From Candidatus Udaeobacter sp. (GTDB taxonomy: Bacteria > Verrucomicrobiota > Verrucomicrobiia > Chthoniobacterales > UBA10450), in contig JAALOD010000003.1 of assembly GCA_013372845.1 (NCBI GenBank), positions 27,754 to 81,270 on the forward strand: a stretch of DNA of 53,517 nt. Reading direction: 5' to 3'. The notes below the pieces were generated by a model. It searched no databases, had not been told where the DNA came from, and saw only the letters and a list, made by a program, of their open reading frames with translations. Within the stretch, counting starts at the first letter, position 1. Each line of letters opens with the position of its first letter. A program made the position numbers and the translations under genes. Of the stretch, positions 20,889 to 30,668 are shown in pieces.

Positions 20889-22616
20889 ATGGGACTGGCC
20901 GAATACAAGCGGAAACGCGACTTCAAGAAAACAGTTGAGCCGGCCGGGGGCAAACCGTTACCGCGAAGAGTCAAAGGGGCGTCGCGTTTTGTTATTCAAA
21001 AACACGCAGCACGCCGTTTGCACTATGACTTTCGCCTGGAGATGGAGGGTGTGCTGAAATCGTGGGCATTACCGAAAGGGCTCCCTTGGAAGCGAGGTGA
21101 GAAACACCTGGCCGTAGAAGTGGAAGATCATCCAATCGAATACGAGCAGTTCGAAGGCATTATTCCCGAGGGGCAATACGGCGGCGGCACCGTGATGGTG
21201 TGGGACTGTGGTAATTATCGCGTCTATGGCGAGCAGCCGGCGAAATCGTTGCGCGAAGGCAAGCTCCATCTCGTTCTCGACGGCGAAAAAGCAAAAGGCG
21301 AATGGACCCTGGTCCGGATTCGGGGTCGTGATGATGCCAAGAATCAGTGGTTGATCCTGAAAACAGGAGATGGCGCGAAGCCGATATCGAAAAAAATGGA
21401 AGACCGTTCGGTGAAAACTGGACGCACCATGCAGCAAATCGCAAAAGATCGCGATGCCCAGTGGGAGTCCGGTCGCGAAGCAGACGAGAGTCCCACATCC
21501 CAATTCAAAGCACGGATTCGTGCCGCATCAAAAAAAAAAGAAAAGGATGAGGTTGTAGGGCAGACGCGTCGCCTGCCGGTCGCGACGCGGGGCAACCCGC
21601 CTCAGGCGGGTCGCCCTACAATGGCAGCCCTGCCAGATTTGCACTCGGCAAAGGCTCGTTTCATCGAACCGATGAAAGCGAAGCTGGTTGAGGAACCACC
21701 AGCGACGGGCGATTGGATTTATGAGCTTAAGTTTGACGGCATCCGCCTGATCGGAGTCAAAAGGGACGACAAAGTTTCACTGCTATCGCGAAATGAAAAC
21801 GAATTGAGTAAGCGATTCCCCGAGATCGTAGAAGCGATAAAAACTTTGCCGGCGCGCGAATGCGTAATCGATGGCGAAGTGGTTGCGCTCGACGAGGAGG
21901 GACGGTCTTCTTTTCAACTGTTGCAAGCGCGCGAGATGGAAGGACGAAAGAGTCCTGTTTATTTTTATGCATTCGATCTACTCCAGCTTGACGGCAAAAG
22001 CCTGCTTTCACTGCCATTGGAGGCGCGCAAGAACGTTCTCGAAAAGCTCTGCGGCGGCGCGGGCGATCCCATTCGTTATTCGGGTGCGATTGGCGGGGAC
22101 GCACAACGGCTGCTCGAAGAAGTGAAGCGACGCGGTCTCGAGGGAATCATCGGCAAACAACGTAACTCTGTTTACGAACCTGGACGCAGAAGCGGTGCGT
22201 GGATCAAGCTTAAATGCGTTAGTGAACAGGAATTCGTCATCGGCGGATACACTCCGCCGCAAGGATCACGCAAATATTTCGGCGCAATTCTGGTTGGCTA
22301 CTATGAGAACAAAAAGCTCGTTTTTGCCGGGAAAGTCGGCACTGGGTTCACTGCAAAATCGTTGTCGATGCTCTACAAGAAATTCCAAAAGGAAGCACGC
22401 GACGATTGCCCGTTTGTCGATTTACCATCAAAGCAAAATGGGCAATGGGTACAGGACATCACGCCCTCGATGATGCGGAAAATGCATTGGGTAAATCCGG
22501 TTTTCGTTTGTGAAATTAAATTCGCCGAGTGGACGCGAGACAAAAAATTGCGTGCGCCGGTCTTCCTCGGGTTGCGGGAAGATAAGAAGCCGGGCGAGGT
22601 TGTCCGGGAGGGTTAA
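20889..22616 (+). CDS. ligD: LigD-type 3'-phosphoesterase plus ATP-dependent DNA ligase (no polymerase domain)
   Basis: FVIQKHAARRLHYDFRLEMEGVLKSWALPKGLP (PE domain); YELKFDGIRLIGVK (ligase KxDG nucleotidylation motif), EGIIGKQRNSVYEPGRRSGAWIKLK. Start ATG at 20889 preferred over 20853. Confidence 0.93.
   Translation: MGLAEYKRKRDFKKTVEPAGGKPLPRRVKGASRFVIQKHAARRLHYDFRLEMEGVLKSWALPKGLPWKRGEKHLAVEVEDHPIEYEQFEGIIPEGQYGGGTVMVWDCGNYRVYGEQPAKSLREGKLHLVLDGEKAKGEWTLVRIRGRDDAKNQWLILKTGDGAKPISKKMEDRSVKTGRTMQQIAKDRDAQWESGREADESPTSQFKARIRAASKKKEKDEVVGQTRRLPVATRGNPPQAGRPTMAALPDLHSAKARFIEPMKAKLVEEPPATGDWIYELKFDGIRLIGVKRDDKVSLLSRNENELSKRFPEIVEAIKTLPARECVIDGEVVALDEEGRSSFQLLQAREMEGRKSPVYFYAFDLLQLDGKSLLSLPLEARKNVLEKLCGGAGDPIRYSGAIGGDAQRLLEEVKRRGLEGIIGKQRNSVYEPGRRSGAWIKLKCVSEQEFVIGGYTPPQGSRKYFGAILVGYYENKKLVFAGKVGTGFTAKSLSMLYKKFQKEARDDCPFVDLPSKQNGQWVQDITPSMMRKMHWVNPVFVCEIKFAEWTRDKKLRAPVFLGLREDKKPGEVVREG
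21553..21621. repeat. 69-bp palindromic element of family 1 inserted in frame in ligD
   Basis: TTGTAGGGC...GCCCTACAA termini; internal hairpins CGCGTCGC/GCGACGCG and ACCCGCC-TCA-GGCGGGT; length 69 = 23 codons, translated as VVGQTRRLPVATRGNPPQAGRPTM. Confidence 0.88.
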
Positions 22617-22700
22617 GGGGTAGTGGACGGGTAGCCTTGACCTGCCAGGGCTGGCGCGGGAATTTTCGATAGTTCTTTTTAGGGAGGGTTTGGGATTTTT

Positions 22701-23756
22701 ATGCGAATCGCTCAGGTCGCGCCGCTTTACGAAAGCGTTCCGCCGAAATATTACGGAGGAACCGAACGGGTGGTGTCGTACCTCACCGAGGAATTGGTTC
22801 GCCAGGGTCACGAGGTGACCCTCTTTGCAAGCGGAGATTCGGAAACCAAGGCTCGACTCGTCGCGGCATGCCGGCGTTCATTGCGTCTCGACAAGCACTG
22901 CATAGATCAACTGGCGCACCACAGTGTCATGCTTGAACGAGTATTCCAACAGGCCTCAGAATTCGATATCGTCCATTTTCACGTTGACTATCTGCACTTT
23001 TCCATGAGTCGCCGTCAGCAGATAACACATGTGACGACGTTGCACGGGCGGCTCGATATTCCGGACCTTTTTCCTCTCTACCAGGAGTTTCGAGACATGC
23101 CGGTTATCTCGATCTCGAATGTACAGAGAGAGCCTTTACCCTGGGCAAACTGGCAGGCCACCGTTTATCACGGATTGCCGGCTGACCTGTATCGGTTCCG
23201 AGCCCAGCCGGGAAGTTATCTTGCCTTTCTGGGGCGGATTTCGCCTGAAAAACGGGTGGACCGGGCAATCGAAATTGCCAAGCGGGTCCAGATTCCGCTT
23301 AAAATTGCTGCCAAAGTAGATCGCGTGGACAAGAAGTATTTCAAAAGCGCGATCGAGCCATTACTCTGTGACTCGCTGGTCGAGGTTGTCGGCGAGATCG
23401 GCGACAGCGAGAAGGATGAGTTCCTGGGAAACGCTTATGCTCTGCTGTTGCCTATCGACTGGCCAGAGCCATTTGGGCTGGTGATGATTGAAGCCATGGC
23501 CTGCGGCACGCCGGTGATCGCGTACTGCGGAGGAGCAGTCCCCGAGATAATGGAAGAAGGTCATACCGGCTTCATCGTAGAAGAACTGGAAGGTGCGGTA
23601 GAAGCAGCGCGCCGGATTCCGAAGCTCAGCCGAAAACGTTGTCGGGAAGTCTTCGAGCGGCGCTTCACTGCCACTCGAATGGCCAATGACTACCTGCGGG
23701 TGTACGAGCGGTTAATTAATCGCAACCAAGACGAGCCGTTGGAGGCGCGCGCATAA
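22701..23756 (+). CDS. Glycosyltransferase family 4
   Basis: MRIAQVAPLYESVPPKYYGGTERVVSYLTEELVRQGHEVTLFASGDS; LGRISPEKRVDRAIEIAKRV; PEPFGLVMIEAMACGTPVIAYCGGAVPEIMEEGHTGFIVE. Confidence 0.93.
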   Translation: MRIAQVAPLYESVPPKYYGGTERVVSYLTEELVRQGHEVTLFASGDSETKARLVAACRRSLRLDKHCIDQLAHHSVMLERVFQQASEFDIVHFHVDYLHFSMSRRQQITHVTTLHGRLDIPDLFPLYQEFRDMPVISISNVQREPLPWANWQATVYHGLPADLYRFRAQPGSYLAFLGRISPEKRVDRAIEIAKRVQIPLKIAAKVDRVDKKYFKSAIEPLLCDSLVEVVGEIGDSEKDEFLGNAYALLLPIDWPEPFGLVMIEAMACGTPVIAYCGGAVPEIMEEGHTGFIVEELEGAVEAARRIPKLSRKRCREVFERRFTATRMANDYLRVYERLINRNQDEPLEARA

Positions 23757-25933
23757 TGGCTAAGGAAGTCATTCGCATCCGGGACGAGTTTTACATTCGC
23801 TCGTCGTCTCATCGCATCGACGTCCGCACCCGGGTTCTGAAGCAAGGAGATACGTTCGCGGTCTTCGACCGATTCGGCGACATCGAGCCATTCGGCACTG
23901 GTGAGCTTGGGGTATACTACCAAGATACTCGATTCTTGTGCCGGCTGACTCTAATGCTGGGAAAGGATCGTCCTCTTTTGCTGAGCTCTACCATTCGAGA
24001 GGACAACGCCGTTCTGGCGGTGGATGCCACCAACGCCGATGTGTGGCGCAATGGCGAGATAGTAATTCTCCAGGGAACACTCCACGTCTTCCGTTCAAAG
24101 ATACTCTGGGAGAAAACATGTCACGAGCGACTTCGAATCCATAACTACGGGCGTACGGCTGTTGAATTTTCGTTCTCAGTCGAATTCGATGCTGATTTCG
24201 CTGACATCTTCGAGGTGCGAGGTGTTAGGCGGGAACGCCGCGGCCAGCGGATACCGACACAGCTTGTTCAGGATGGGCTGGTGCTCGCGTATCATGGATT
24301 GGATGACTGTATCCGCCGGACGCGAATCGTCTTCGATCCGCCACCCACGCGGTTGAGCGAGTCAGCGGCCACCTACCAAATTCGGTTGGGACCCGGCGAG
24401 GCGGCCAGTTACCGCTGGGCGATTCTCTGCGAAGTCGGTGCCGATTCCCAGTGCGAGGTCAAGCCTTGTTACGAAAAGGTCGTCCAGGAGGCGGCGAGCG
24501 CGCTGGAATCGGCACACGTGCGAGAGCCTCAGATTTTTGCGTCAAACGAACAGTTCAATGATTGGCTGAATCGCTCCATTGCCGATCTCCATATGATGCG
24601 GACCGAAACCTCGTATGGACCGTATCCTTACGCTGGCGTTCCCTGGTTCAGCACGGAATTCGGACGAGACGGAATTATTACCGCGCTCCAGTGCATGTCG
24701 TTTGATCCCAGTCTCGCGCGCGGTGTCCTCGCGTACCTGGCTGCTACGCAAGCGGACACGGAGAATCCCGCGCAAGATGCGCAACCGGGCAAGGTGCTGC
24801 ACGAGACACGCGCCGGCGAGATGGCTGCATTAGGCGAAGTTCCGTTCAAGCGTTACTACGGCACCATTGACGCAACACCACTTTTCATCATGCTTGCCGG
24901 TGCGTACTACACGCGTACGGGGGACCGCGCGTTCGTTGAGTCTATTTGGCCGAACGTCGAGCGCGCGCTGGCATGGATCGATCATTATGGCGACGTCGAT
25001 GGCGACGGCTTCGTGGAATATGCTCGCAGGTCGAAACTCGGTCTCATCCATCAAGGTTGGAAGGACTCTCACGATGCGATTTTCCACGCCGACGGCACGT
25101 CCGCTGAAGGACCAATCGCTCTGTGCGAAGTGCAAGGCTACGTTTACGCTGCCAAGGTGGCGGCGGCCAAATTGGCTAAGCTCTTCGGCGATGATGCACA
25201 GGCGCGCGATTTGTCGAAGCAGGCGAAAACCCTGTCCCGACGATTCGAAGAGACCTTCTGGTGTGACGAACTTTCCACATACGCGCTTGCGCTCGATGGC
25301 AGAAAGCAACCCTGCAAGGTGCGAACGTCGAACGCAGGCCACTGTCTTTTTGCTGGTATCGCTACCCAGGAGCATGCCCGTCGCGTGGCGGCGACGCTCA
25401 CAGATGAAGCATCCTTCTCCGGTTGGGGAATTCGGACGGTCGCTACGAGCGAGGCGCGTTACAATCCGATGTCGTATCACAACGGATCCGTCTGGCCACA
25501 TGACAACTCGTTAATCGCCGCCGGGTTCGCACGCTATGACCTTAGGGAATCGACAGCGACCGTCCTTGCCGGCTTGCTCGATGCGAGCCTGTTTCTCGAT
25601 CTGCATCGTCTCCCCGAACTGTTTTGCGGTTTTCCGAGACGTCCTGGCGAGGCGCCGACGCTTTATCCTGTAGCGTGTGCTCCGCAATCCTGGGCATCGG
25701 GCGCGGTGTTTCTTCTGCTCGAAGCTTGCCTGGGCCTGAACGTGTCGGCTCCGGAACGAAGGGTGACGTTCTCAAAGCCAATCTTACCACGTTTCCTCCA
25801 GCAGGTGACGATCCGCGGATTGAAGGTAGGAGACGCGCGCGTGGATCTTTTGCTGACCAGACACGACGAAGGCGATGTAGGCGTCAATGTCCTACACCGC
25901 GAGGGAGCGCTGGACGTCGTTGTCCTCAAGTAG
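23756..25933 (+). CDS. Amylo-alpha-1,6-glucosidase / glycogen-debranching-type protein
   Basis: FGDIEPFGTGELGVYYQDTRFLCRLTL; ETSYGPYPYAGVPWFSTEFGRDGIITALQ; NPMSYHNGSVWPHDNSLIAAG. Start overlaps the upstream stop (TAATG). Confidence 0.92.
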   Translation: MAKEVIRIRDEFYIRSSSHRIDVRTRVLKQGDTFAVFDRFGDIEPFGTGELGVYYQDTRFLCRLTLMLGKDRPLLLSSTIREDNAVLAVDATNADVWRNGEIVILQGTLHVFRSKILWEKTCHERLRIHNYGRTAVEFSFSVEFDADFADIFEVRGVRRERRGQRIPTQLVQDGLVLAYHGLDDCIRRTRIVFDPPPTRLSESAATYQIRLGPGEAASYRWAILCEVGADSQCEVKPCYEKVVQEAASALESAHVREPQIFASNEQFNDWLNRSIADLHMMRTETSYGPYPYAGVPWFSTEFGRDGIITALQCMSFDPSLARGVLAYLAATQADTENPAQDAQPGKVLHETRAGEMAALGEVPFKRYYGTIDATPLFIMLAGAYYTRTGDRAFVESIWPNVERALAWIDHYGDVDGDGFVEYARRSKLGLIHQGWKDSHDAIFHADGTSAEGPIALCEVQGYVYAAKVAAAKLAKLFGDDAQARDLSKQAKTLSRRFEETFWCDELSTYALALDGRKQPCKVRTSNAGHCLFAGIATQEHARRVAATLTDEASFSGWGIRTVATSEARYNPMSYHNGSVWPHDNSLIAAGFARYDLRESTATVLAGLLDASLFLDLHRLPELFCGFPRRPGEAPTLYPVACAPQSWASGAVFLLLEACLGLNVSAPERRVTFSKPILPRFLQQVTIRGLKVGDARVDLLLTRHDEGDVGVNVLHREGALDVVVLK

Positions 25934-25986
25934 TCGCGTTTTTGAATTGCGCTTGTTCGCAGAACGCACGCAAATATGGTGTGCAA

Positions 25987-26310
25987 GTGAAAGCAAAGGT
26001 CATCGTCATGCCGAAGGCTGCGGTGCTCGATCCTCAGGGTAATGCGGTGCGTGATGCCATGCAGCACCTGGGGATGCCGGAAGTCCGCAGTGTTAGAATC
26101 GGGAAATACATGGAGATCGATATCGATGGGCAAAACAGTGATCTCGATAAGCGATTGCGCGGTCTCTGTCGCGATTTGCTGTCGAATCCAGTGATTGAAG
26201 ACTACGAACTGCAAGACGTTGGTGTGGGAGATCGGGAGAAAACGCCTAACACTGAAGGTCCAACGTCGAGGGCTCAATTAAAGAAGCCAAAGACGAAGAA
26301 GCCGAGATGA
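25987..26310 (+). CDS. purS: Phosphoribosylformylglycinamidine synthase subunit PurS
   Basis: (V)KAKVIVMPKAAVLDPQGNAVRDAMQHLGMPEVRSVRIGKYMEIDIDG...LCRDLLSNPVIEDYEL in the frame of ORF 25624; GTG start at 25981 or 25987; adjacent to purQ. Confidence 0.88.
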   Translation: MKAKVIVMPKAAVLDPQGNAVRDAMQHLGMPEVRSVRIGKYMEIDIDGQNSDLDKRLRGLCRDLLSNPVIEDYELQDVGVGDREKTPNTEGPTSRAQLKKPKTKKPR

Positions 26311-26489
26311 AAGCGCTGCGATATTTTTTCTGCGTTGTGTTGCCACCCCTTGCAGTGCTTTTGACAGGTCGAATCGCCAGTTTTTTTCTCAGCCTCATTT
26401 TAACCTTACTGGGTTGGATTCCGGGGGTTATTCACGCGTGCCTGGTCGTCAATGATTATCACGCAGAGCAGCGTGCCGCCGCGCGCTGA
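26307..26489 (+). CDS. YqaE/Pmp3 family membrane protein
   Basis: 60-aa two-TM protein MKALRYFFCVVLPPLAVLLTGRIASFFLSLILTLLGWIPGVIHACLVVNDY; ATGA overlap with the purS stop. Confidence 0.85.
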   Translation: MKALRYFFCVVLPPLAVLLTGRIASFFLSLILTLLGWIPGVIHACLVVNDYHAEQRAAAR

Positions 26490-26496
26490 AACCGAG

Positions 26497-27231
26497 ATGA
26501 GATTCGCGGTTATTCAGTTCCCCGGCTCAAATTGCGATCAGGATTGCCTCGCGGCGATCAATGGACTCGACGGATTGCACGCCGAGTACGTCTGGCACAA
26601 GGAAACCTCGCTGGACGATTTTGACGCAGTTGTGTTGCCCGGTGGATTTGCTTACGGCGATTACCTGCGCTGCGGCGCTATTGCGCGTTTTTCGCCGATC
26701 ATGAAAGCGGTCATTCGTGATGCGCACGCCGGCAAGCTCGTTCTCGGGACGTGTAACGGGTTTCAGGTTTTGTGCGAAGCCGGCCTGTTGCCGGGTGCGC
26801 TGGTTCGAAATCGTTCGCTGCGTTTCGTATGCGACATGGTTACGACTCGCGTCGAAGTCGATGACTCGCCATTCACACACGGTTGTCCGAAGGGTTCACT
26901 TCTTCGATTGCCAGTGGCGCACGGCGAAGGCTGTTTTTTTGCGGACGCGGCGACGTTGCAAGAGCTCAACGCAAATCAACAAGTGATTCTGCGCTACTCC
27001 GATAGCGAGGGTCGCGTTGTGCCGGAAGCAAATCCAAATGGGTCGATTGAAAACATCGCCGGTATCTGCAATCGCGAGCGAAACGTCTTCGGACTCATGC
27101 CTCATCCTGATCGCGCGTCAGACGCGCGGCTTGGCAGTATGGATGGTGCGAAGATCTTCCGGTCAATGGTGCAAACCATCAGCGCGAATGGTGCGACCGA
27201 GAGATCGGAGCATGTGAAGCGCGTCGCGTGA
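26497..27231 (+). CDS. purQ: Phosphoribosylformylglycinamidine synthase subunit PurQ
   Basis: [80 protein letters not shown]. Confidence 0.97.
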   Translation: MRFAVIQFPGSNCDQDCLAAINGLDGLHAEYVWHKETSLDDFDAVVLPGGFAYGDYLRCGAIARFSPIMKAVIRDAHAGKLVLGTCNGFQVLCEAGLLPGALVRNRSLRFVCDMVTTRVEVDDSPFTHGCPKGSLLRLPVAHGEGCFFADAATLQELNANQQVILRYSDSEGRVVPEANPNGSIENIAGICNRERNVFGLMPHPDRASDARLGSMDGAKIFRSMVQTISANGATERSEHVKRVA

Positions 27232-27878
27232 GTCTCTTTATCACCGGGACGGATACGGGTGTAGGCAAGACCTATACCGCGGCCCGACTTTTGCATTTGT
27301 TGCGGGCATCGGGCACGTCCTGTGCCGGGATGAAACCGATCTGCTGTGGAGACCGTCGAGATGCAGAATTTCTACTGGCGGCTGGTAGTGACGGCTTGAC
27401 GATCGACGACATTAATCCGGTTTGGTTGAAAACGCCTGCAGCACCCTTCGTTGGTAGCCTGATGGAGAAAGTGGACATCGATATCGATCATATCCTCGCT
27501 GCCTTTCATTCTCTTCAGAACCGGGTTGAACACGTCGTCGTGGAAGGGACAGGCGGCTGGATGGTGCCGATTCATCGCAATTATTTCGTCAGCGATCTGG
27601 CTGCTGCGATGAAGGTGCCGGTCCTGGCGGTTGCATACAACCGGCTCGGTTGCCTGAATCACGCGGTTCTCACTGTGCAAAACATTCGCGGCCACGGATT
27701 GCGCTGTGTAGGGCTTGTATTAAATAGCGCTCAGGAAACAGGCGACATAGCCGCTCTGACCAATGCGGATATTCTCAAGAAAATTCTCGACGTTCCTTTG
27801 CTTTGCGGACTAGGGGAAAACCTTACCGAATTGCCCGCTGATTGGCGATTCATGTTTGATTCGACGTTCGGCTCGTAG
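27228..27878 (+). CDS. bioD: Dethiobiotin synthetase
   Basis: LFITGTDTGVGKTYTAARLL; VEGTGGWMVPIHRNYFVSDLAAAMKVPVLAVAYNRLGCLNHAVLTVQNI; GTG start overlapping the purQ stop. Confidence 0.94.
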   Translation: MSLFITGTDTGVGKTYTAARLLHLLRASGTSCAGMKPICCGDRRDAEFLLAAGSDGLTIDDINPVWLKTPAAPFVGSLMEKVDIDIDHILAAFHSLQNRVEHVVVEGTGGWMVPIHRNYFVSDLAAAMKVPVLAVAYNRLGCLNHAVLTVQNIRGHGLRCVGLVLNSAQETGDIAALTNADILKKILDVPLLCGLGENLTELPADWRFMFDSTFGS

Positions 27879-28004
27879 CGTGTCACGTCGATACAGGGTT
27901 GTAAAAAAACTGAACACATTTCGCGGGCCCTGTATGCGATCCCACTAGGAAAACGAGAATGGCATCCCTGTTGCTGCCTTTATGCACAACAAACGCTTAT
28001 TTTT

Positions 28005-28481
28005 ATGCTCTTACAAAAAACCTTACACATGAGCCAGCCGGTAGCAGAATGCAAGGCTCGTCTGGCCAGTATCCAATCATATCGGCGGCAGTTCTTAATG
28101 GTCACGCGGGCTACTGTGACGTCGTCCAAGACGGTCGATTTCAGCTTTCGCGGTCCGCTCGGCTTTGAGGCACACACAGTCCTGCTCTCGGTCGAGAGCG
28201 ATTCGCCCGATGAGTATGCGTTTGAGTCGGTAGGCGGAAATATCACGCTAATGGGCATTGTTGATTTCGCCGAGATTCGGCCAAACTGCACTGAAGTTAC
28301 TCTGGCGGTTCATTACGAGATTAAGAACAAGCTGTTTGCCTGGCTGGATCGGCGCTTGCATTTCGTGGATAGTTTTGTGACGGCCGAACTGCGCAGTATT
28401 CGTGCGCACTTCGAAGGAATCGCAGCCAGCTACCTCGAGCATTCGCGCGTTCTGCCCATGTTCCAGACGGCTACTGCCTGA
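28005..28481 (+). CDS. Conserved hypothetical, SRPBCC-like
   Basis: 158-aa ORF; likely start MSQPVAECKARLASIQ; no firm family recognised. Confidence 0.55.
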   Translation: MLLQKTLHMSQPVAECKARLASIQSYRRQFLMVTRATVTSSKTVDFSFRGPLGFEAHTVLLSVESDSPDEYAFESVGGNITLMGIVDFAEIRPNCTEVTLAVHYEIKNKLFAWLDRRLHFVDSFVTAELRSIRAHFEGIAASYLEHSRVLPMFQTATA

Positions 28482-28539
28482 CAAAGTGAACCGAAGAACC
28501 GCGAAGGCGACGTTCTTCCAGCTCTACGTGTCTGAGGGA

Positions 28540-29724
28540 TCAGCGGACTCGCACCGCGTGTTTTCTATCCAGGCGAAGAGTCTGACCCGGCTTAAGGCTC
28601 ACTGTCGCCTTTGGGTCGCGAATTTTCGCTCCGTCGATTTCTACGCTTCCCTGTTTGATCAGTCGCGAGACTTCGCTGTGTGATTTTTCCAGGTTGAATA
28701 CTTCTCGATAAACTTTCGAGACGAGCGCGACGGCCACCAGTCCGTCCCCTAAAGTCGCTGAAAATGCAGGAAGATCGGCATGTTCCAAATCGCGTTTGCT
28801 AAACCGAGTGTTCCACTCATCGAGCGTCTTTTGGGCGGCAGCCAGCGAGTGATAAGTTCGCACGATTTCGAACGCGAGTTGCTTCTTGGCTTCGAGCGGA
28901 TGCATGTCAGCTGGCGGAGTATTTCCAAGGAGCAATCCATAATAGCGCGCCATCAAATCGTCTGAAATGCTCATCAGTTTCCCGAACATCTCCGCGGCAG
29001 GTTCTTTAATTGCGACGAAGTTGCCGAGGCTCTTGCTCATTTTCTTGGAGCCATCCAATCCCTCGAGAATTGGGAGTAGAAAAACGACCTGCTGCGGCAG
29101 ACCTTCCTCTTTTTGAAAATCGCGTCCGATTAAGATGTTGAAAAGCTGGTCCGTTCCTCCGAGCTCGACATCGGCCTTTACCATTACGGAATCCCAGCCC
29201 TGCATGATTGGATATTGAATTTCGTGGGCGCGAATCGATTGCTGGTTATCGATCCGCGTTTTGAAATCTTCGCGCTGCAACATTTGCTGCAACGTCACGC
29301 GACTGTTGAGTCGAATAACATCTTCAAACGACATGGCTCGAAACCAGTCGCCATTGCACACGGTTTCCGTCCGCGCGGGATCGAGAATTTTAAAGGCCTG
29401 CTCACGGTAAGTCGCCGCGTTCGCCTGCACTTCACTGCGCGTTAACTGCGGCCGCGTCACAGACCGACCACTCGGGTCACCGATCATTCCAGTGAAATCG
29501 CCGATGATGAGAATTGCCTGGTGACCCAGGTCTTGGAACTGCCGCAGTTTTCGCAAAACAATGGTGTGCCCAAGGTGAATATCGGAGGTGGTTGGATCGA
29601 CACCTAATTTCACCCGCAACGGCCGGCCGAGGGCGAGTTTTTCACGCAATTCGTTTTCGTTGATGATTTGCGTCGCGCCTTTGCTTAACAACGCGAGAGC
29701 TTCATCCGGCTGCATGATCAACAA
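28540..29724 (-). CDS. tyrS: Tyrosyl-tRNA synthetase
   Basis: LRVKLGVDPTTSDIHLGHTIVLRKLRQFQDLGHQAILIIGDFTGMIGDPSGRS; LEGLDGSKKMSKSLGN (KMSKS); C-terminal S4-like domain. Confidence 0.98.
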   Translation of the reverse strand: MLIMQPDEALALLSKGATQIINENELREKLALGRPLRVKLGVDPTTSDIHLGHTIVLRKLRQFQDLGHQAILIIGDFTGMIGDPSGRSVTRPQLTRSEVQANAATYREQAFKILDPARTETVCNGDWFRAMSFEDVIRLNSRVTLQQMLQREDFKTRIDNQQSIRAHEIQYPIMQGWDSVMVKADVELGGTDQLFNILIGRDFQKEEGLPQQVVFLLPILEGLDGSKKMSKSLGNFVAIKEPAAEMFGKLMSISDDLMARYYGLLLGNTPPADMHPLEAKKQLAFEIVRTYHSLAAAQKTLDEWNTRFSKRDLEHADLPAFSATLGDGLVAVALVSKVYREVFNLEKSHSEVSRLIKQGSVEIDGAKIRDPKATVSLKPGQTLRLDRKHAVRVR

Positions 29725-29744
29725 TAGCGCGGCCAGCCTGCGCG

Positions 29745-30299
29745 CTACTTGTTTTTGTTCAACAACTCACGCACCTGGTCGATCGTGAGCGGCCCGTTTT
29801 GCCGGTTGAGCGACTTTTGGCTTTTACCCTGATCCAGAAAAGGCCGGTTCTCAGCGTATGCGCGGCTGGCAACCTTTTTGTCGGATTGAGGTGCGTCGCG
29901 GGCACTGCGGGCCGTTTGCGTTGTATAAGCAGATCGAGAATTTCCCACTGCTTGCTGCGATGAGTTTTCAAACGCGCTGCGATTGCCGTGGTAAGGCCGC
30001 GAACTGAATTGCCGCGTCGAAAATCCAGGTGTCCTCGAAAACGTTTTCGAATTCGGTTTTTTCTCCACGTAAAATGTGCCGACGCTTGCCTTTTTGTTTA
30101 TCGATGTGCCATCAGCGATGAATTTTTTCTTCTGCTCGGTGCTTTGCAGAGTCATGTCGGGCCTCAGCAGACGATCGACCAGCTTCCGCTCTTGATCCTG
30201 AGCGCGAGGCGGAAGCAGCAGCCAGGAGCAGCACCGAGAGTTGTCAGCAATTTTCCCACGAGGCGAGGCTGCCGAAATTACGATGCGTTTGTAAAGCAA
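29745..30299 (-). CDS. Hypothetical protein
   Basis: 184-aa ORF directly upstream of tyrS; Gln/Ser/Arg-rich middle, [11 protein letters not shown] end; start uncertain. Confidence 0.45.
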   Translation of the reverse strand: MLYKRIVISAASPRGKIADNSRCCSWLLLPPRAQDQERKLVDRLLRPDMTLQSTEQKKKFIADGTSINKKASVGTFYVEKKPNSKTFSRTPGFSTRQFSSRPYHGNRSAFENSSQQAVGNSRSAYTTQTARSARDAPQSDKKVASRAYAENRPFLDQGKSQKSLNRQNGPLTIDQVRELLNKNK

Positions 30300-30390
30300 A
30301 TTTGGCGATGCGTTGGCAGGGCGCTACGCCGATACTCCCGAGATTCGTCTTTTTATTGTTTTCCTCGACACTCTCGGAAATAATGGGCGC

Positions 30391-30599
30391 ATGTCTGATC
30401 ATGTTTACAAAAAGATTGAGGTGGTTGGTTCCTCACCCAACGGATTTGAAGAGGCGATAAAAAACGCCCTGGCGCGCGCTGAAAAGACCGTCCACAACAT
30501 GCGCTGGTTTGAGGTGACCGAGACCCGCGGAGACGTCGAGAACGGCAAAGTCGGTCACTGGCAGGTGACGCTCAAGATCGGGTTCACGCTGAGGAGTAA
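30391..30599 (+). pseudogene. Dodecin, apparent 1-nt deletion at the 3' end
   Basis: [67 protein letters not shown]. One extra G would give FTLEE-stop at 30597..30599; as written, the ORF runs to 30693 with an unrelated tail. Confidence 0.8.
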
Positions 30600-30668
30600 T
30601 CTTACTGGCGCTTGTATCAAATCGCAGGTCCTGAGACGGGCACCCGCCTCAGCAGCGCTTCTACAACA

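Noticed and set aside
24830-25514. Overlapping ORFs on both strands inside the debranching enzyme gene
   Set aside because: The sense frame has clear family motifs across the region; the alternatives lack any.
25624-25986. Long N-terminal extension of PurS
   Set aside because: Overlaps the end of the debranching enzyme; PurS homology begins only at KAKVIVMPK.
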